Notes: generated from the letters alone by a model not told the origin. DNA of 64,000 bases from Phyto melanocephala (GCA_941918925.1 OW799233.1:85194055-85258054), one strand, 5' to 3'; positions 34,620 to 47,281 are shown, counted from the stretch's first letter. Numbers and translations are program-made.

Positions 34620-35574
34620 TATGTAAGAAAACAAAATATAAACAAAGTAATGCGACTTGATACAAATTGTTTTTGTAAATAGCGCTTTATGTGTATGGTA
34701 TAAAAAACAAGACCGATAAAATGTAATAGTTTAAGATTTCTTAGTGCATGTACGAACAATTGAATAATTTAGAGTCTGATATGTGGTCCGTTTTCAGTTA
34801 CTAAAATCTATGTTTATAAATTCTTATTATTTATTTGAATTTAGTTTTTAAACATGTATTTATTACGTTATTTATATGTTGTCTTATTTTTCAATATTCA
34901 ATTTTATAATATTATATTTTATGAAAAATTTTTTATTATAATTCGATATTTCACTTTATTTACTTTTCCTGAAGAAGTTAACTAATGTGGTAACGAAATA
35001 TCGGAATATTTATTTTTGTTAAAATTGTTAAATATTGGGATTATTCGTTGGTTAATTAGTTTGAAGATCCTTTTTTGGATAGTGGAGAATTTATATTTCT
35101 AAGACTTAAAAATGAATATTTAATCTATCTTTTTATTGAAATTTATTATAAATCAGTTATTCTGGCTTAAAATCATTTTCCTAAACTAATAAACTATATA
35201 AAACATTTTTAAATGCAATTATTAACACTTTTAAGAATACTAAAAAATATTCCCTATAGTAGCCGAGTTGAATGCATTTTTACAATCAGCTACACTATTA
35301 ATATGATCGTACATATGTACATATGTTATTTGAAACTACTGTTTATGTTACAATTTAATATAATTATAATATGAAAAATTTACAATAATTTAAAAATTTC
35401 AAAACCAAAAAAAAATTTCAAAAACCACATTAAATAAAAAATATAAATTGCATACAGATGTTATACATATTTTCTACTGACCAAGTCCTTTCATTTGATA
35501 TCAATATTGCTTCGATTGAAGGCAGTTTTATTTATCGGTTAAAAGAACAATTTAATGGATGACACTCGACCGGT
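34620..35574. other. Non-coding DNA
   Basis: No gene is seen. A small motif CTGAAGA-stem-GAAA at 34969-34998 resembles the palindrome sequence inside the P-like element. Confidence 0.45.
34938..35010 (+). repeat. Hairpin motif related to the palindrome at 29700-29963
   Basis: CCTGAAGAAGTTAACTAATG then TGGTAACGAAATATCGG parallels the palindrome arm. CGATATTTC (34943-34951) is complementary to GAAATATCG (34995-35003). Confidence 0.5.
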
Positions 35575-35915
35575 CTAACCACATCGAGCACGCAGTGAAG
35601 TGAATATATCAGCTGTAGTTGACAGTGTACGTGAAAACCATTGCGAAAGAATTCGCCGTCGTTATTTTACGTAAGGATTTTAACATTAAAAGGAACAAAA
35701 TTCAACTTGTGCAAGAATATAAACAGCCGACTTTGCGTATTATTTTTTGTGAATGGATGCAGTTAACTTCGCTACGATTTGGCCACCTTATCATACAATA
35801 TCACCCCGTTAGACTTTTTTCTCTGGGGATATGTAAAGTCTGAGGTCTTCAGGACCACCTCATTTACATTTGGTGACATTATTGATACAATTGCAATTAT
35901 TAATTTTTGCGGTAT
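35575..35915 (+). pseudogene. Mariner-type transposase relic
   Basis: Frame-broken remnants read SAVVDSVRENHCERIRRR near the start and ...TPLDFFLWGYVKSEVF near 35805-35850, the C-terminal D-x-F-L-W-G-Y-V-K-S block of mariner transposases. There are several stops and frameshifts. It is too decayed to place in a subfamily. Confidence 0.65.
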
Positions 35916-37411
35916 AAGTTTTTCGTGGAACCGATTTAACAGCACTGTTTTAATTAGCTCTGAGTTGCTATTGTGTCAGTTGTTGGAAAACAAACAAAAA
36001 TTCTTTTTTATATAAACCATTAATATGGATATATAAGCCTTTTTTGAGGATAGTTGTTCTGATGATTGCTTAGACATTCGGTTACAAAGAAGAGTTTTGC
36101 GCTATAAATCTAGAGATGTGTTTCAGATGAATGATAGAGAGTAGTTTTTAATTTTAATTTTGTAGAATAGAAAATTTATCGTTTAAATAAGGCGGCATTT
36201 AAATATATTTTGTCTGATCTAGAGTCTGCAAGTTCAGGAAATGGTCGTCAAGGAGCAGTTTCTTTCAAAAGATAATTATCTTTTTAACAATTTCCTTTTT
36301 ATTTAACTGCGTATTCATTTTGAAATAATTTTAAAGAATACTTTTTGAATAAGCCAGAGTCATTTGTTTATTGTTTTTAAGAAAACTTCCAAGGAATTTT
36401 TTATTTCCTTATTAGCCTGTCTTGCTCTTTTTTGTATGGAATTTAGCCTTGATTGGTCACCAAGAACTGGCAACTGGTGCGTAAATACAAGAATGGATAT
36501 GGTATTAAAGTCAATGGTCTTTTGAGTATAAAATATACATTTTTTTTAATATAACGAATTTTTTAAAAGGCGTCCACTATGTTTTCCAAAAAGCTAATTT
36601 TACACAATTGTTTTATAAAAATATTTTACATTCGAGTATGTACCTCAAATATTTTTGATTCCATGTCGATATCAGTGATGCCAAGTATATGGACTTTTCC
36701 TTTTTAATATGGATTTTTTTTTTTAAATTTGAAAGATTTCTTACTTTTTTCGAATTGTATGGATTTTTTAATTGCAGTTTTTATTTTAAACTCTTAAATA
36801 TATTTTTTTTAGTTGCAAGATTTAAAATAAATTTTTAAGTCCCAAACATTATAACAAATGTGTTAATGGATATTAATTAATATATATTATATTATAAAGT
36901 TCAATTAAATTGACTAGGTTAGTTTGTGTTGAAAAGAGGGGCACTAAAAGCCTAAACCCACGAGAGGTATACACATTATTCCTCAAATAAATAAATTTTT
37001 AAGTTGACTAACTCATGAATAGTTAAATTTGGAATATAATTTTTATGAATATGAGAGGCAAAGTATAGGTTAGATTTCAAGGTACTTTAGTTTCAAATCT
37101 GCACAACAAAATAATTTACCAAGTTTGCCACATACCAATCCTGATGGCAAAATGTTTTTTTATGTTTTATTATTATTGGCTGATGTTTAAATAAAGAAAC
37201 AAATCATGTTTAAAAATAATTAATTCTGTTTGTATTATTAGATCTCATTCACAAGCAAAGGTTAAAAAAAAAAAATATTTTTGTTAAAGGCTACTGTAAA
37301 GTCACTTCCAGGGTTGACTTACGGATCCACAAACCTTATGAAAATGCCAGCTATTTACTTTACAGGGTGGCACGGTGTTTATGACATAATGGAATTTATT
37401 GTTTATAGCCA
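35916..37411. other. Non-coding DNA
   Basis: No gene or clear repeat is recognised in these 1.5 kb. Confidence 0.4.
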
Positions 37412-38278
37412 TCTATATATATAAAAGTGAAACTCTGTGTGTGTGTGTGTGTGTTAGCTATAGACTCCGAAACTGTAAAACCGATCGGGCTGAAACTTTG
37501 GTAAGTTGTTGTACACATACCAGGGAGTGTTTATGGGTGAAAAAAGTGGGCGGGGCCACGCCCATAAAAAATTAGTTATCATTTTAAGCTACTTGCACTT
37601 GACCGATTTTTCTGAAACTTTGCACACATATCGAGCTGTCATGACTAAATAATTTCGTGATAAGAAAAGTGGGCGGGGCCACGCCCCTAAAAAAGTTTTA
37701 ATTTTGAGGTACTTTCACTGGACCGATTTTTCTGAAACTTTGCACAGATATTGAGCTGTCATGACCTTATAATTTCGTGATTAGAAAAGTGGGCGGGGCC
37801 ACGCCCATAAAAAAAGGTTATAATTTTGAGGTACTTCCACCAGACCGATTTTTCTGAAACTTTGCATACATGTCGAGCTGTCATGACTAAATAATTTCGT
37901 GATTAGAAAAGTGGGCAGTGCCACGCCCATAAAAAAAAAGGTATCATTTTGAGGTACTTGCACTGGACCGATTATTCTGAAACTTTGCACACGTATTGGA
38001 CTGTTATAACTTTACAATTTCATGGTTAGAAAAGTGGGCAGGGCCACGCCCATTAAAACAATTATAATTTTGAGGTACTTGCACTGGTCCGATTCTTCTG
38101 AAACTTTGCACACATATTGAGCTGTTATGACTTTAGAATTTCGTGATTAGAAAAGTGGGCAATGCCACGCCCATAAAAAAATTATAATTTTTAGGTTTTT
38201 GCACTTGATATTCAATTAAAATTCAGAATGCATTTCGATTCAGTAAGGGGCGTAGCAACGTGCGCCGGGTTTGGCTAG
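37412..38278 (+). mobile_element. Helitron-type element, copy H1
   Basis: It starts TCTATATATATAAAAGTGAA after an A and ends GCGCCGGGTTTGGCTAG before a T, the 5'-TC...CTAG-3' insertion between A and T that defines Helitrons. A GT run (37438-37453) and the block ACTCCGAAACTGTAAAACCG follow the start. The body is six or so tandem copies of a roughly 110-120-bp unit containing GTGGGCGGGGCCACGCCC and CCGATTTTTCTGAAACTTTG. It is non-autonomous, with no Rep/helicase. Confidence 0.8.
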
Positions 38279-38861
38279 TATTTGATATAAGTGAAAAATG
38301 AAATACAACAATGCTGTCAATACTAAAAGAGAATATCAACATAAAGAAAACGTCATTTAATAAGAATAAAAAACTTTAAAAAATTAATGTCATGTGTTCC
38401 TATTATCTTATTTCATTGAACTGTACCATAGTATGTAATTTTAAATTAAATATGAAAATACCATTAAAAAGAACTGACGAAGAAATCGTTGTTGGTTTCG
38501 AAAATGCATTCTTCTCGGCTAATATCGGATGAATTTTTCAGAAAATTTTTACATACTTATTTAAAAATCCTTTAAGAATTTTAATAATTAATAAGAAAAT
38601 TAACTCAAGCTAGAAATAATGATTTGCAATAAATTTTAATTTATAATTATGAAAAATTATGTTTTTTTTTTTGAAATCATGATTGCTAGTAAATAATTTT
38701 CTAAAAACAGCACATATTCGATTGGAATAGAAAAAATGGTTTAAAATCTCTTTAAATAAGACATGTCCCTTATTTCAAATGCACATTTACAGCTTGAAGA
38801 TGGATTGCTTTAATGTCAACACTTCGACGTCCCGCTGTTTTTTTTCTTTTAGTTTTGTATT
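38279..38861. other. Non-coding spacer between two Helitron copies
   Basis: No gene is seen. A CTGACGA-stem-GAAA motif at 38474-38503 is discussed under findings. Confidence 0.4.
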
Positions 38862-38881
38862 TCTATATATATAAAAGTGAA

Positions 38882-38930
<49 letters not shown>

Positions 38931-39881
38931 GCTATAGACTCCGAAACTGTAAAACCGATCGGGCTCAAACTTTGGTAAGTTGTTGTACACATACCAGGGA
39001 GTGTTTATGGGTGAAAAAATGGGCGGGGCCACGCCCATAAAAATTAGTTATCAGTTTTAGCTACTTGCGCTTGACCGAGTTTTCTGAAACTTTGCACACA
39101 TATCGAGCTATCAATAATAAATAATAAATAAATAATTTCGTGATAAGAAAAGTGGGCGGGGCCACGCCCATAAAAAAGTTTTAATTTTGAGGTACTTGCA
39201 CTGGGCCGATTTTTCTGAAACTTTGCACACATATTAAGCTGTCATGACTTTATTATTTCGTGATTCAAAAAGTGGGCGGGGCCACGCCCATAAAAAATTA
39301 GTTATCAGTTTTAGCTACTTGCATTGGACCGAATTTTCTGAAACTTTGCAAACATACTGAGCTGTCATGACTTTACACTTTCGTCATTAGAAAAGTGGGA
39401 AGTGCCACGCCCATTAAAAAGGTATCATTTTGAGGTACTTGCACTGGACCGATTTTTCTGAAACTTTGCACACATATGAGTTGTCATGACTATACAGTTT
39501 CGTATTTAGAAAAGTGGGCAGTGCCACGACCATAAAGAAAGGTAACATTTTGAGGTACTTGCACTGGACCGATTTTTCTGAAACTTTGCACACATATTGA
39601 GCTGTCATGACTATATAATTTCGTGATTAGAAAAGTGGGCAGGGCTAGGCCCATTAAAAAAGTTATAATTTTAAGGTACTTTCACTGGACCGACTTTTCT
39701 GAAACTTTGCACACTAATTGAGCTGTCATGACTATACAGTTTCGTAATTAGAAAAATGGGCAGTGCCACGCTCATAAAGAAAAAGTTATAGTTTTTAACC
39801 TTGCACTTGATATTCGATTAAAATTTAGAATGTGATTAAAATTCATCAAAGGGCGTAGCAACGCGCGCCGGGCTTTTCTAG
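38862..39881 (+). mobile_element. Helitron-type element, copy H2
   Basis: The same start (TCTATATATATAAAAGTG) and end (GCGCGCCGGGCTTTTCTAG before T) as H1, with a longer GT run and about seven tandem 110-120-bp units. The different unit number from H1 shows expansion or loss of the internal repeat. Confidence 0.8.
38888..38928. repeat. (GT)n microsatellite in H2
   Basis: About 20 uninterrupted GT units, compared with about 8 at the same site of H1. Confidence 0.93.
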
Positions 39882-40397
39882 TTTTAAATAAAAGCCGAAA
39901 AAAAATTTGTACGGCTCTGTGGGAGTATGTGTTAGAAAATATTTTGTGTGAGTACAAGAATTGACAAATGTTAAATAAATATATTTTATTGCTTCATTTG
40001 CAATTTGAATGATACTAAAATTATATGAATCGTCATATAAATGTATACTTGTTTTTTTGTTGTTTTTTTGTTTGATTAGAACTACATGGTTATTTTTATA
40101 AAAGTTAAACATATATGACAGTGAAATCCTATATAAGCTACGAAGATCGAAAATATGTTAAAAATGGTGACTAGTATTAATTGACAAATCAAAAAATTAA
40201 ACTTAAAGCAGGGGGTTTTTAAAGTAGAACTTCCGAAGTGTCTACAATAGTGTTACAAAGTAGTTTTATTAGATGTTAATTTTAATTTTTGGCTTAAGTT
40301 GTGTTTTTTAAAAATGTCTACTTCCTAAAGCAATTGAATTCAGGAATCCCGAAAAATTATTCCAATTCATTTTCGAAACGAGCTAAAATCTTCTTCT
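39882..40397. other. Non-coding spacer
   Basis: Nothing recognised. Confidence 0.4.
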
Positions 40398-40905
40398 TCT
40401 ATATATATAAAACAGGATGTGTGTATGTATGTAACGTATGGACTCCGAAGCGGCTGGACCGATTTTGATGAAATTTTCAGGGAATCTTCAGAATATTTAG
40501 GCGGGTGACACTGTGAAGTCTGGTTTTTGATTTTCCCGGAATGACACCGCATGTACTAACATTAAAGGTTGGATCACAGGTAATTCTAATTCGCAACATA
40601 AACGCACCAAAGTTATGCAACGGAACCAGATTGACCATTAAAAACTGTTCACCAAATTTAATCGAGGCAACAATCATCGGTGCAGGTTCAAAGGCGAAGA
40701 CGTACTTATTCTACGAATTCCGATAATTTCCAAAGATTTACCATTCCAATTCAAGCGGCTCCAATTCCCTTTGCGTCTTGCCTTTGCTATTACCATCAAC
40801 AAAGCACAAAGCCAATCATTGACTATTGCTTGATTAATTTTGGAAAATTCATGTTTTTCACACGGCCAGTTGTACGTGGCTTGCTCTCGAATTGGCACAC
40901 AAAAA
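40398..40905 (+). mobile_element. Relic of a coding Helitron
   Basis: It starts TCTATATATATAAAACAGGA and then passes directly into the helicase C-terminal coding region listed below, so most of the element is deleted. A CTRR end was not located. The sequence after the start (GGACTCCGAAGCGGCTGGAC) resembles the H1/H2 start region. Confidence 0.65.
40541..40900 (+). pseudogene. Helitron Pif1-type helicase, C-terminal fragment
   Basis: The first frame reads HVLTLKVGSQVILIRNINA, PKLCNGTRLTIKNC and PNLIEATIIGAG. After a frameshift near 40690 the frame continues GEDVLILRIP, LPFQFKRLQFPLRLAFAITI and NKAQSQSLTIA, then CFSHGQLYVA-like codons. The L-K-V-G, C-N-G-T-R-L and I-N-K-x-Q-x-Q-S blocks are the conserved C-terminal motifs of Helitron Rep-helicases. 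Without the Rep domain and helicase motor it is dead. Confidence 0.82.
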
Positions 40906-41039
40906 AATTAATAAGTTTTTATATCAAATAAAAAAACAAAAAGCATTGTCTCTCCGCTGGCCTTAAGAGTGGTCACCTTCCAAACCGGGCATAAAAAACT
41001 ATTTTTTTGCAGCAAAGATTTCTAGAACGAATTAATGCA

Positions 41040-41210
41040 AGAACTTATGAAATTGAGTGGTCACTAAGATTCTGCTATTAATGCTTTGCGATTTTTTCTT
41101 TGGGGTTTTGTGAAATATCGGCTTCAAGCGAATAAACCAGAAAGAATAACTGAGCTCAAACCCTAAATGAAATCGGTGAGATACAGACACATCTCTTTAA
41201 AAAAGGAATG
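41040..41210 (+). pseudogene. Mariner-type transposase C-terminal scrap
   Basis: ALRFFLWGFVKYRLQANKPE followed by RITELKP matches the C-terminal F-L-W-G-Y-V-K-x-x-V-Y-A-x-K-P region of mariner transposases. Stop codons interrupt it. Confidence 0.55.
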
Positions 41211-42471
41211 AAAACTTAAAAAAAATGTAATGGCCTGTCACCAGATCTGTGGGAATATTTAACGGACATTTTATTGTATACTTAATCGGATCAGAACTAT
41301 TAAAGTGCTTTCTTGCTAAGACACCCATAATAATTTACTGATATTTTGCATAAACTTAATTACTGTTCATATTTTTATACTCGGTTTTATTTTTGATATT
41401 AAATAATTCCTTAAAGGGCTCTATCGGCGAAGTGCACAGAGAAGAATTTATTTTTATCAAACTTACAATATAATATCCAAATTTAAGGCGGAAAACGGGT
41501 TAGCTTTTAATGTTTGATTGACATGACAAAAAACAATACCAACTGAAATTATTTATGTATGAAATTATTGATTTAAAAAGCCGTGTTATCGCAAATGACT
41601 ATAGGTAATATTTGCTATTAAATAATTATTTACAATCATAAATTCAAACCTATTTAACTATTTTAAATTGTTTTCTCCAGTAGAAATGAACAATTATTAT
41701 CCAATGTTAGACTCTTGTAATTAAGAATAAATGGAATTATAAACTTATTCTAAAAGATTTAATGGTATGATATTCTACTAAATAATTTAATTTTCTCAAA
41801 CTACTGGTAGTAGGAAGATGAAAAGCCATGTTTTTGTAAAACTCTAAAAGCCATTGTAATTTTAATGTAAAGTGTCAACAAATAGCAACGCTCAACGTGA
41901 ATCCCATCAAACACCATACGGGCAGCCAATGAGTTGGAATTGTTAAAACAATGACCAGCTGCGAATACAAGAGGATGGTGTCACACTGATACACTCACGC
42001 ACATATATTGCTACGTTTAACAGTATCACACTTTCAGAAATAATATTTTTGACAGTAGCGGTGAAAATTCAAGATTGATCACCACCAAGAATAGAACACG
42101 ACGAAGGGAACAGCATAAAATAATGTAACAAACAACAATTGGACAACGTAAACGTGTTAAAACCTAAATAATGTCAAATTTTTTTTAGAAATGTTTTTAA
42201 ATATTTTTTCTTTACTTTTCCATTGAAATTAAATCCCTGGAGAATGGATGTTAGAAAATTTCTTCAAAGTAAAGATAATATACATATATATTTAAAAAAA
42301 AAATTATTTTGTGGAGAAGTTTTATATTAATAAATTTTAAGCAATGTGAATTATTAGGAACGAAGCAATTATTTTCACATGAAAAACTATTTTGTATGCT
42401 TCAAGGTAAAACCCGACTTCATGCCTAAATATGTGCGTTTAGTTCATAAATACATGTTAATCTATGCTATA
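41211..42471. other. Non-coding DNA
   Basis: No gene or recognised repeat. Confidence 0.4.
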
Positions 42472-43110
42472 TCTATATATATATAAAAGAGTAACGTGAC
42501 TGACTGATTCATCATCGCACAGCCCAAACGCAAAGAGCTAGAGACATGAAATTTTAACAATTGGTTCCTCTTTCAATGTATAGCTTCACTAAGAAGGGAA
42601 TTTTTGAAATTCGTACTTTAAGGGGTTAAAAAAGGGGGAAAATGGGTAAAATCGGTAATCTTATATCTGCTAAACTAAAAATGATACAAATTAATAGAAA
42701 AAGTATTGTAATTGGCACAAAAAGCTTTTTTTTAATTTTTAACCCCTAAGGAGAAAAAACGGGTAAAAACTATAGTTTGGAACTTTTTTGGTATCCAGTG
42801 TAACTTCCAAACACATAAAGCTAGGAAAAAAGTTTAAAGCGTTTTAAGTATTCCGCGGAAACATATTAATTAGAATTTTGCGCTTTCTTAAAATTCACAT
42901 GTATAAGGGGTAAAATTGTCCTTTTTTTAGTACTTTTTTTAAAAGAATCTTTTTTTAAAATTTGATAATTATTATATCCTAATAGAATATGGACAATTAT
43001 TTAGGTGAAATTTTTGGGGACAAAAAGGGTATCCAAAAGGGGAAAATTTCGGAAAACGTATGTAATTCTAATTAGACGGCCAATTTTCACAATATTTTTA
43101 ATTGGGATTT
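42472..43110 (+). repeat. Helitron-like 5' end with degraded body
   Basis: TCTATATATATATAAAAGAG followed by TAACGTGACTGACTGATTCA and TAGAGACATGAAATTT. A related patch lies at 58590-58700 (GATGATCACTCTGCCCCAAG, CTAGTGACATGAAATTTGG). The 3' limit is unclear and no coding is seen. Confidence 0.5.
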
Positions 43111-43701
43111 CCCAGACAAAGGGCAAACTTGTGAATTAAAGGATTATTGATTCAAGTTGAGAATTAAAATGATATTGGAGACACAAAAAAAGCCTTTTCG
43201 CATTTTTATTGAACTGTTTGTATTTTTACGTTTGTGAACATAGATTCTTAAAATTAGTGTTTGTTGATCCGAGGTGTAACTCCTAATAATATGGACGACC
43301 AAAAAATTACTTTTTCTCCTTTTTTTTATATTTTGTATACATCGAATTCTGAATGTACTTAGGTAATAATAAACCAAGTTGTAGTTTTAAGTGAAGGAAA
43401 AAGTGTTACTTTTATTATTTTAAGGGTCATTTTTGCAAATTCTGAATTTTAATTTTTGAAACTTAATAGTATTGATATTGGTTTTAGGTAGGAAATATAT
43501 GCCCGATATATCCTTACTCTACTTTTTATTTTTCTAAGTAAATTGAATCAGAGATACAAATTTTCATAAATTGAACCAAACATATTTAATAATTAAAAAT
43601 AGAACTAGAGTATTCAATAAATAGTAAGAACTGCGCTATAGAAGTATTGGGTTATATGCTAGTAATGTATATGTTTGTTTACCAACTAATCTGCAAGATA
43701 T

Positions 43702-44210
43702 TTATACCCTTCACCTGTGGTGCACAAGGGTATATATAGCTTTGTCATTCCGTTTGTAACTTCTACAATTTTCATTTCCGACCCCATAAAGTATATATTT
43801 TCTGAAAGCTTATGAATACAGGAGTCGATTAAGCTCTGTCCGTTTGTCCGTGTGTATGTCGAAATCAACTTTTTAAAGCCCCCCGACATCGCTCGGACCC
43901 AGGTGAGGTATTAAAATATCAGAAATATTCGGGAGTAGATCGGTATGGAAAATCAGAAACATCGGTACATAAACAACTGAGATATGAGCAAAAACCCACG
44001 ACCACCTCGATTTTTTTTCACAAAAACAACATTACAACAGCAACATACATACATACAAACGTATATACTGGTTAGGGAAAACGTGGCATCGAATCCAAGC
44101 TGAGCCAAAAAAAAATTTTTTTTTAAATTTTTTTTTTAATTTATTTTTTTATTTTTTATTTAATATATTATTTATATTTTTATTATTATTTTTTTTTAAA
44201 TTTTTTTTTT

Positions 44211-44248
<38 letters not shown>

Positions 44249-44490
44249 TATATTATATATATAATGATTTTTTTAAAAAATTTTTTTTTTAACTTGTTTT
44301 TAAAATTTTTTTTTTCGTTTTTTTTAACATACATACGTGAATTTATAATTTTACAATGGGATGTTTTTATATATGTATGTACGTATTTCACATGGGATGA
44401 ATGGTGACACAAACTACTGTTATTGCATGACTACACGTTGTGAAGGGTATATAAGATTCGGCACCGCCGAATATAGCGCTCTTACTTGTT
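43702..44490 (-). mobile_element. Family B element, copy B3
   Basis: The same layout as B1: TTATACCCTTCACCTGTGG at left, a short GTCY region (43838-43856), a T-rich tract (44107-44320), and the hairpin end ATTCGGCACCGCCGAATAT plus ACTTGTT at right. Confidence 0.75.
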
Positions 44491-44820
44491 TTTTTTTAAT
44501 CTTTTTTTTATATATTTTTTATTAAATATATTATTTATATTTTTATTATTTTTTTTTTAAATTTTTTTTTTTAAATTTTTTTTTAAAAATTTTTTTTTTT
44601 AATTTTTTTTTAAATTATTTTTTTTTATTTTTTTAAAACATACATACGTAAATTTTTAATTTTACAATGGGATGTTTTTATATATGTATGTTTTTTATAT
44701 CAGTATGTACGTATTTCATATGGGATGAATGGCGATACAGACAATTTTTATTGCATGACTACACGTTGTGAAGGGTATATAAGATTCGGCACGACCGGAT
44801 ATAGCACTGTTACTTGTTTT
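44491..44820 (-). mobile_element. Partial family B unit in tandem with B3
   Basis: Directly after B3 the T-rich tract and the hairpin-side end are repeated (TGCATGACTACACGTTGTG, GATTCGGCACGACCGGATAT, ACTTGT). Only the hairpin-side half is present. Head-to-tail partial units are typical of DINE-1/Helitron-type elements. Confidence 0.7.
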
Positions 44821-45109
44821 TATTATTTTTTTTTTACAAAATTTGGTGTATGTACACTATAAAGTGATAAAAGTAAAATTTGTAAAAAAGTATTTAATTA
44901 AAAAAAATAAAATATGGACTTATGATGAAATTTCCTCAAATTAATTTCCTTAAATTAACAAATTAGTTACTGTACTTGGGCGATTGCCTTTAAAAAGCAG
45001 AACATCAAGAAAGAACATTGGTATACGGATAACTTATAGTGTGGATGTGCCTATATTTCTACTGCCGCTTATCGACAATATTTATGCCGCACCAAAGATA
45101 ATTAGAATA

Positions 45110-45500
45110 ATTGTTGCCTTACCTCCTCCAGGTTCTAGTGAATGAACATAGACTACGTGACCTTGTAGATACAGATCTATCCATGTTTTAAATTTCATTA
45201 AAGTCGGTCTGAAAGCTTCGGAGAGATAGAAATTTCCCCTCTATCACCCTCCTGGCAATAGTTTTGAAGATATACATACCCTCCTGGCAATAGTTTTGAA
45301 GAGATACATAGCCTGTGTGACTTTCTGGGCGCGGAGATATCTATGATTAAAGTTTTATCAAAATTGATTTAAATGATTCATCCCTTATCATCCTCCTGGA
45401 TTTAGTTTTGAAAAGTTACATTCTAATGTGACTTTTTGGACACAGACCTACCTATGGTTTAAATTTCATTGAAATCCTGGTTTGAAAAAAGTGAACCAAA
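45110..45500 (+). repeat. Degenerate tandem repeat, unit about 140 bp
   Basis: The motifs CACCCTCCTGGCAATAGTTT, GTGACTTTCTGGGCGC / GTGACTTTTTGGACAC, and TATGGTTTAAATTTCATTG recur about three times. A short internal duplication (TACCCTCCTGGCAATAGTTT) lies at 45252-45300. The family is not recognised. Confidence 0.55.
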
Positions 45501-45756
45501 TTTGATCGCGGTTGCGCATAAAATACGAACTGATAATTATTAATTTGTTACTCAAAAATAACAACTTTACCAAAATAATGAATAAAAAACAGTATCAATT
45601 GAGATTTATTAATACTTAAACACCTTTGGTGACAATCAACTAAAATATGATCAGCTAAGTTTCTTCAGATTCATTGTATTATTGATATGTATGTATGTTA
45701 GTTTGATATCTCGTCTTGAAAAACATGACAACGGCTTTAAAAAAAAATAAAATAAA

Positions 45757-46250
45757 ACAAGTAAGAGCACTATATTCGGCTGTGCCGAATCTTTTATACC
45801 CACCACCAGTTTTCCGTTCTTTTGTAGCTAGGGCTTTTTTCCCGAAAATTTTTGTTTCCCGGAAATGCGAGATATATTTTTTAATATCCCGGGATCCCGT
45901 AGCAAAACAAATAAAAAGTAAATTTGTTTTTAATAAAAAAAAACTTTTTATTAAAAAGCATAAAATAGTTTATAATGTAAAATAAACACTTCAAAACTAT
46001 AACAATTTATAAAGAAACTTGAATTTAAAATATAAATTGAGTAAAAATATTTTTTATTGAAAAAAATATTATTCTCTAGATACGAGATCAAATACATATG
46101 AGAACAAAAAAACAAAAATACAGGTACTTCAGCTATGAGATCAAAAATAAAATCATTAGAATTCAATTTAAATATAAACAATATAAACATCTGCTTTCTA
46201 ATCGTAGCCACCTTTTTTATTTCCCGGGATCCCGAAAAATAATCCCAATT
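45757..46250 (+). mobile_element. Family A fragment A5 with the same hAT-like insert as A4
   Basis: The hairpin end of family A (TATTCGGCTGTGCCGAA, TATACCCACCACCAG) passes at 45839 into the segment TAGGGCTTTTTTCCCGAAAA that also follows the A end in A4. The hAT-like part ends near 46248 (CCCGAAAAATAATCCCAAT). The remainder of family A is missing. Confidence 0.65.
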
Positions 46251-47281
46251 ACAAATTACTCACATAATATATTTAAACTATCACTTTCCAAAGTCATTGG
46301 GCTTAATTAAAGCCTTTCCCATTTGCTGTTTTAGCAATTTCTGTTAGTCCTTGATATTAAGTACAAATATTTTTTTTTTTAATCGTATGAAATATTAATT
46401 ATATTGTTAAAAAGAAACGTATATTGATCAGTTAAAAAAACGTTTTATGCACTTGTTAACTCATTTATAGTGATGTTGAAAAATATACTGTTGCAGTAGC
46501 GTTTCTATCAGATGTTGTCCCTAACAGAAATAATTTTTTTTATGTTCATACGTAGACACTGGAACATATTTACCAGACTAGACTGTCCACACAATTTACA
46601 GAAGCAAAAACAAAGTTTAAACAAAATACATATTTTTTGTTAAAGTTATTTAAGTACATGTGTGTGTACACACACGCATTAAGTTTTGAACATGAATTCA
46701 TTAAAATGAATTGCTAAAAACAGTTTTTTATTTTTGTGTTTTTTTTTCTTTTATAAACCGCGAAGGTAATAAAATCAAACAAAATAATTAAAAAATAAAA
46801 ACAACAAAACAAAGATAATTAAAATAAATCTCCAAATCGAATTGTGCATGTTATTTACACAGGCATGTAAGATATAGATTCCGCTTCACTTTTGGACGCG
46901 GTTTTTAAACGTAAAACATCCGAAATAACTAAAATGTATTAATGTCACTATATTTTGTCTACATTTTGTGTAAGAAAAATCATATAAAATAAGTAAATAT
47001 TCATCAAAAATAATGGAAACGCTTATTTGGGCAAATATTTGCCTAATGTGAACATGTCTATAAGATCTTCATAGTTTTTTCTTTTGTTTGGTGAAAAAAA
47101 TATTGACAAATTAAATAGCCTTTTATAAGCCGGATATATTATCGAACACTACAGGTTTTTTTAAATGCACTTAAACTTAATTGCATTTTTACGTAAATAT
47201 CAGTATTGCAAATTTTGCTTTTTAAATAGGTAAAATTATAAACTTAATACTATAAATTAAAACACAACAATTCCAATCGAA
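46251..47281. other. Non-coding DNA
   Basis: No gene or recognised repeat. Confidence 0.4.

Noticed and set aside
44209..44412. Lys-rich minus-strand open frame
   Set aside because: It is the antisense of the T-rich tract inside a family B element.
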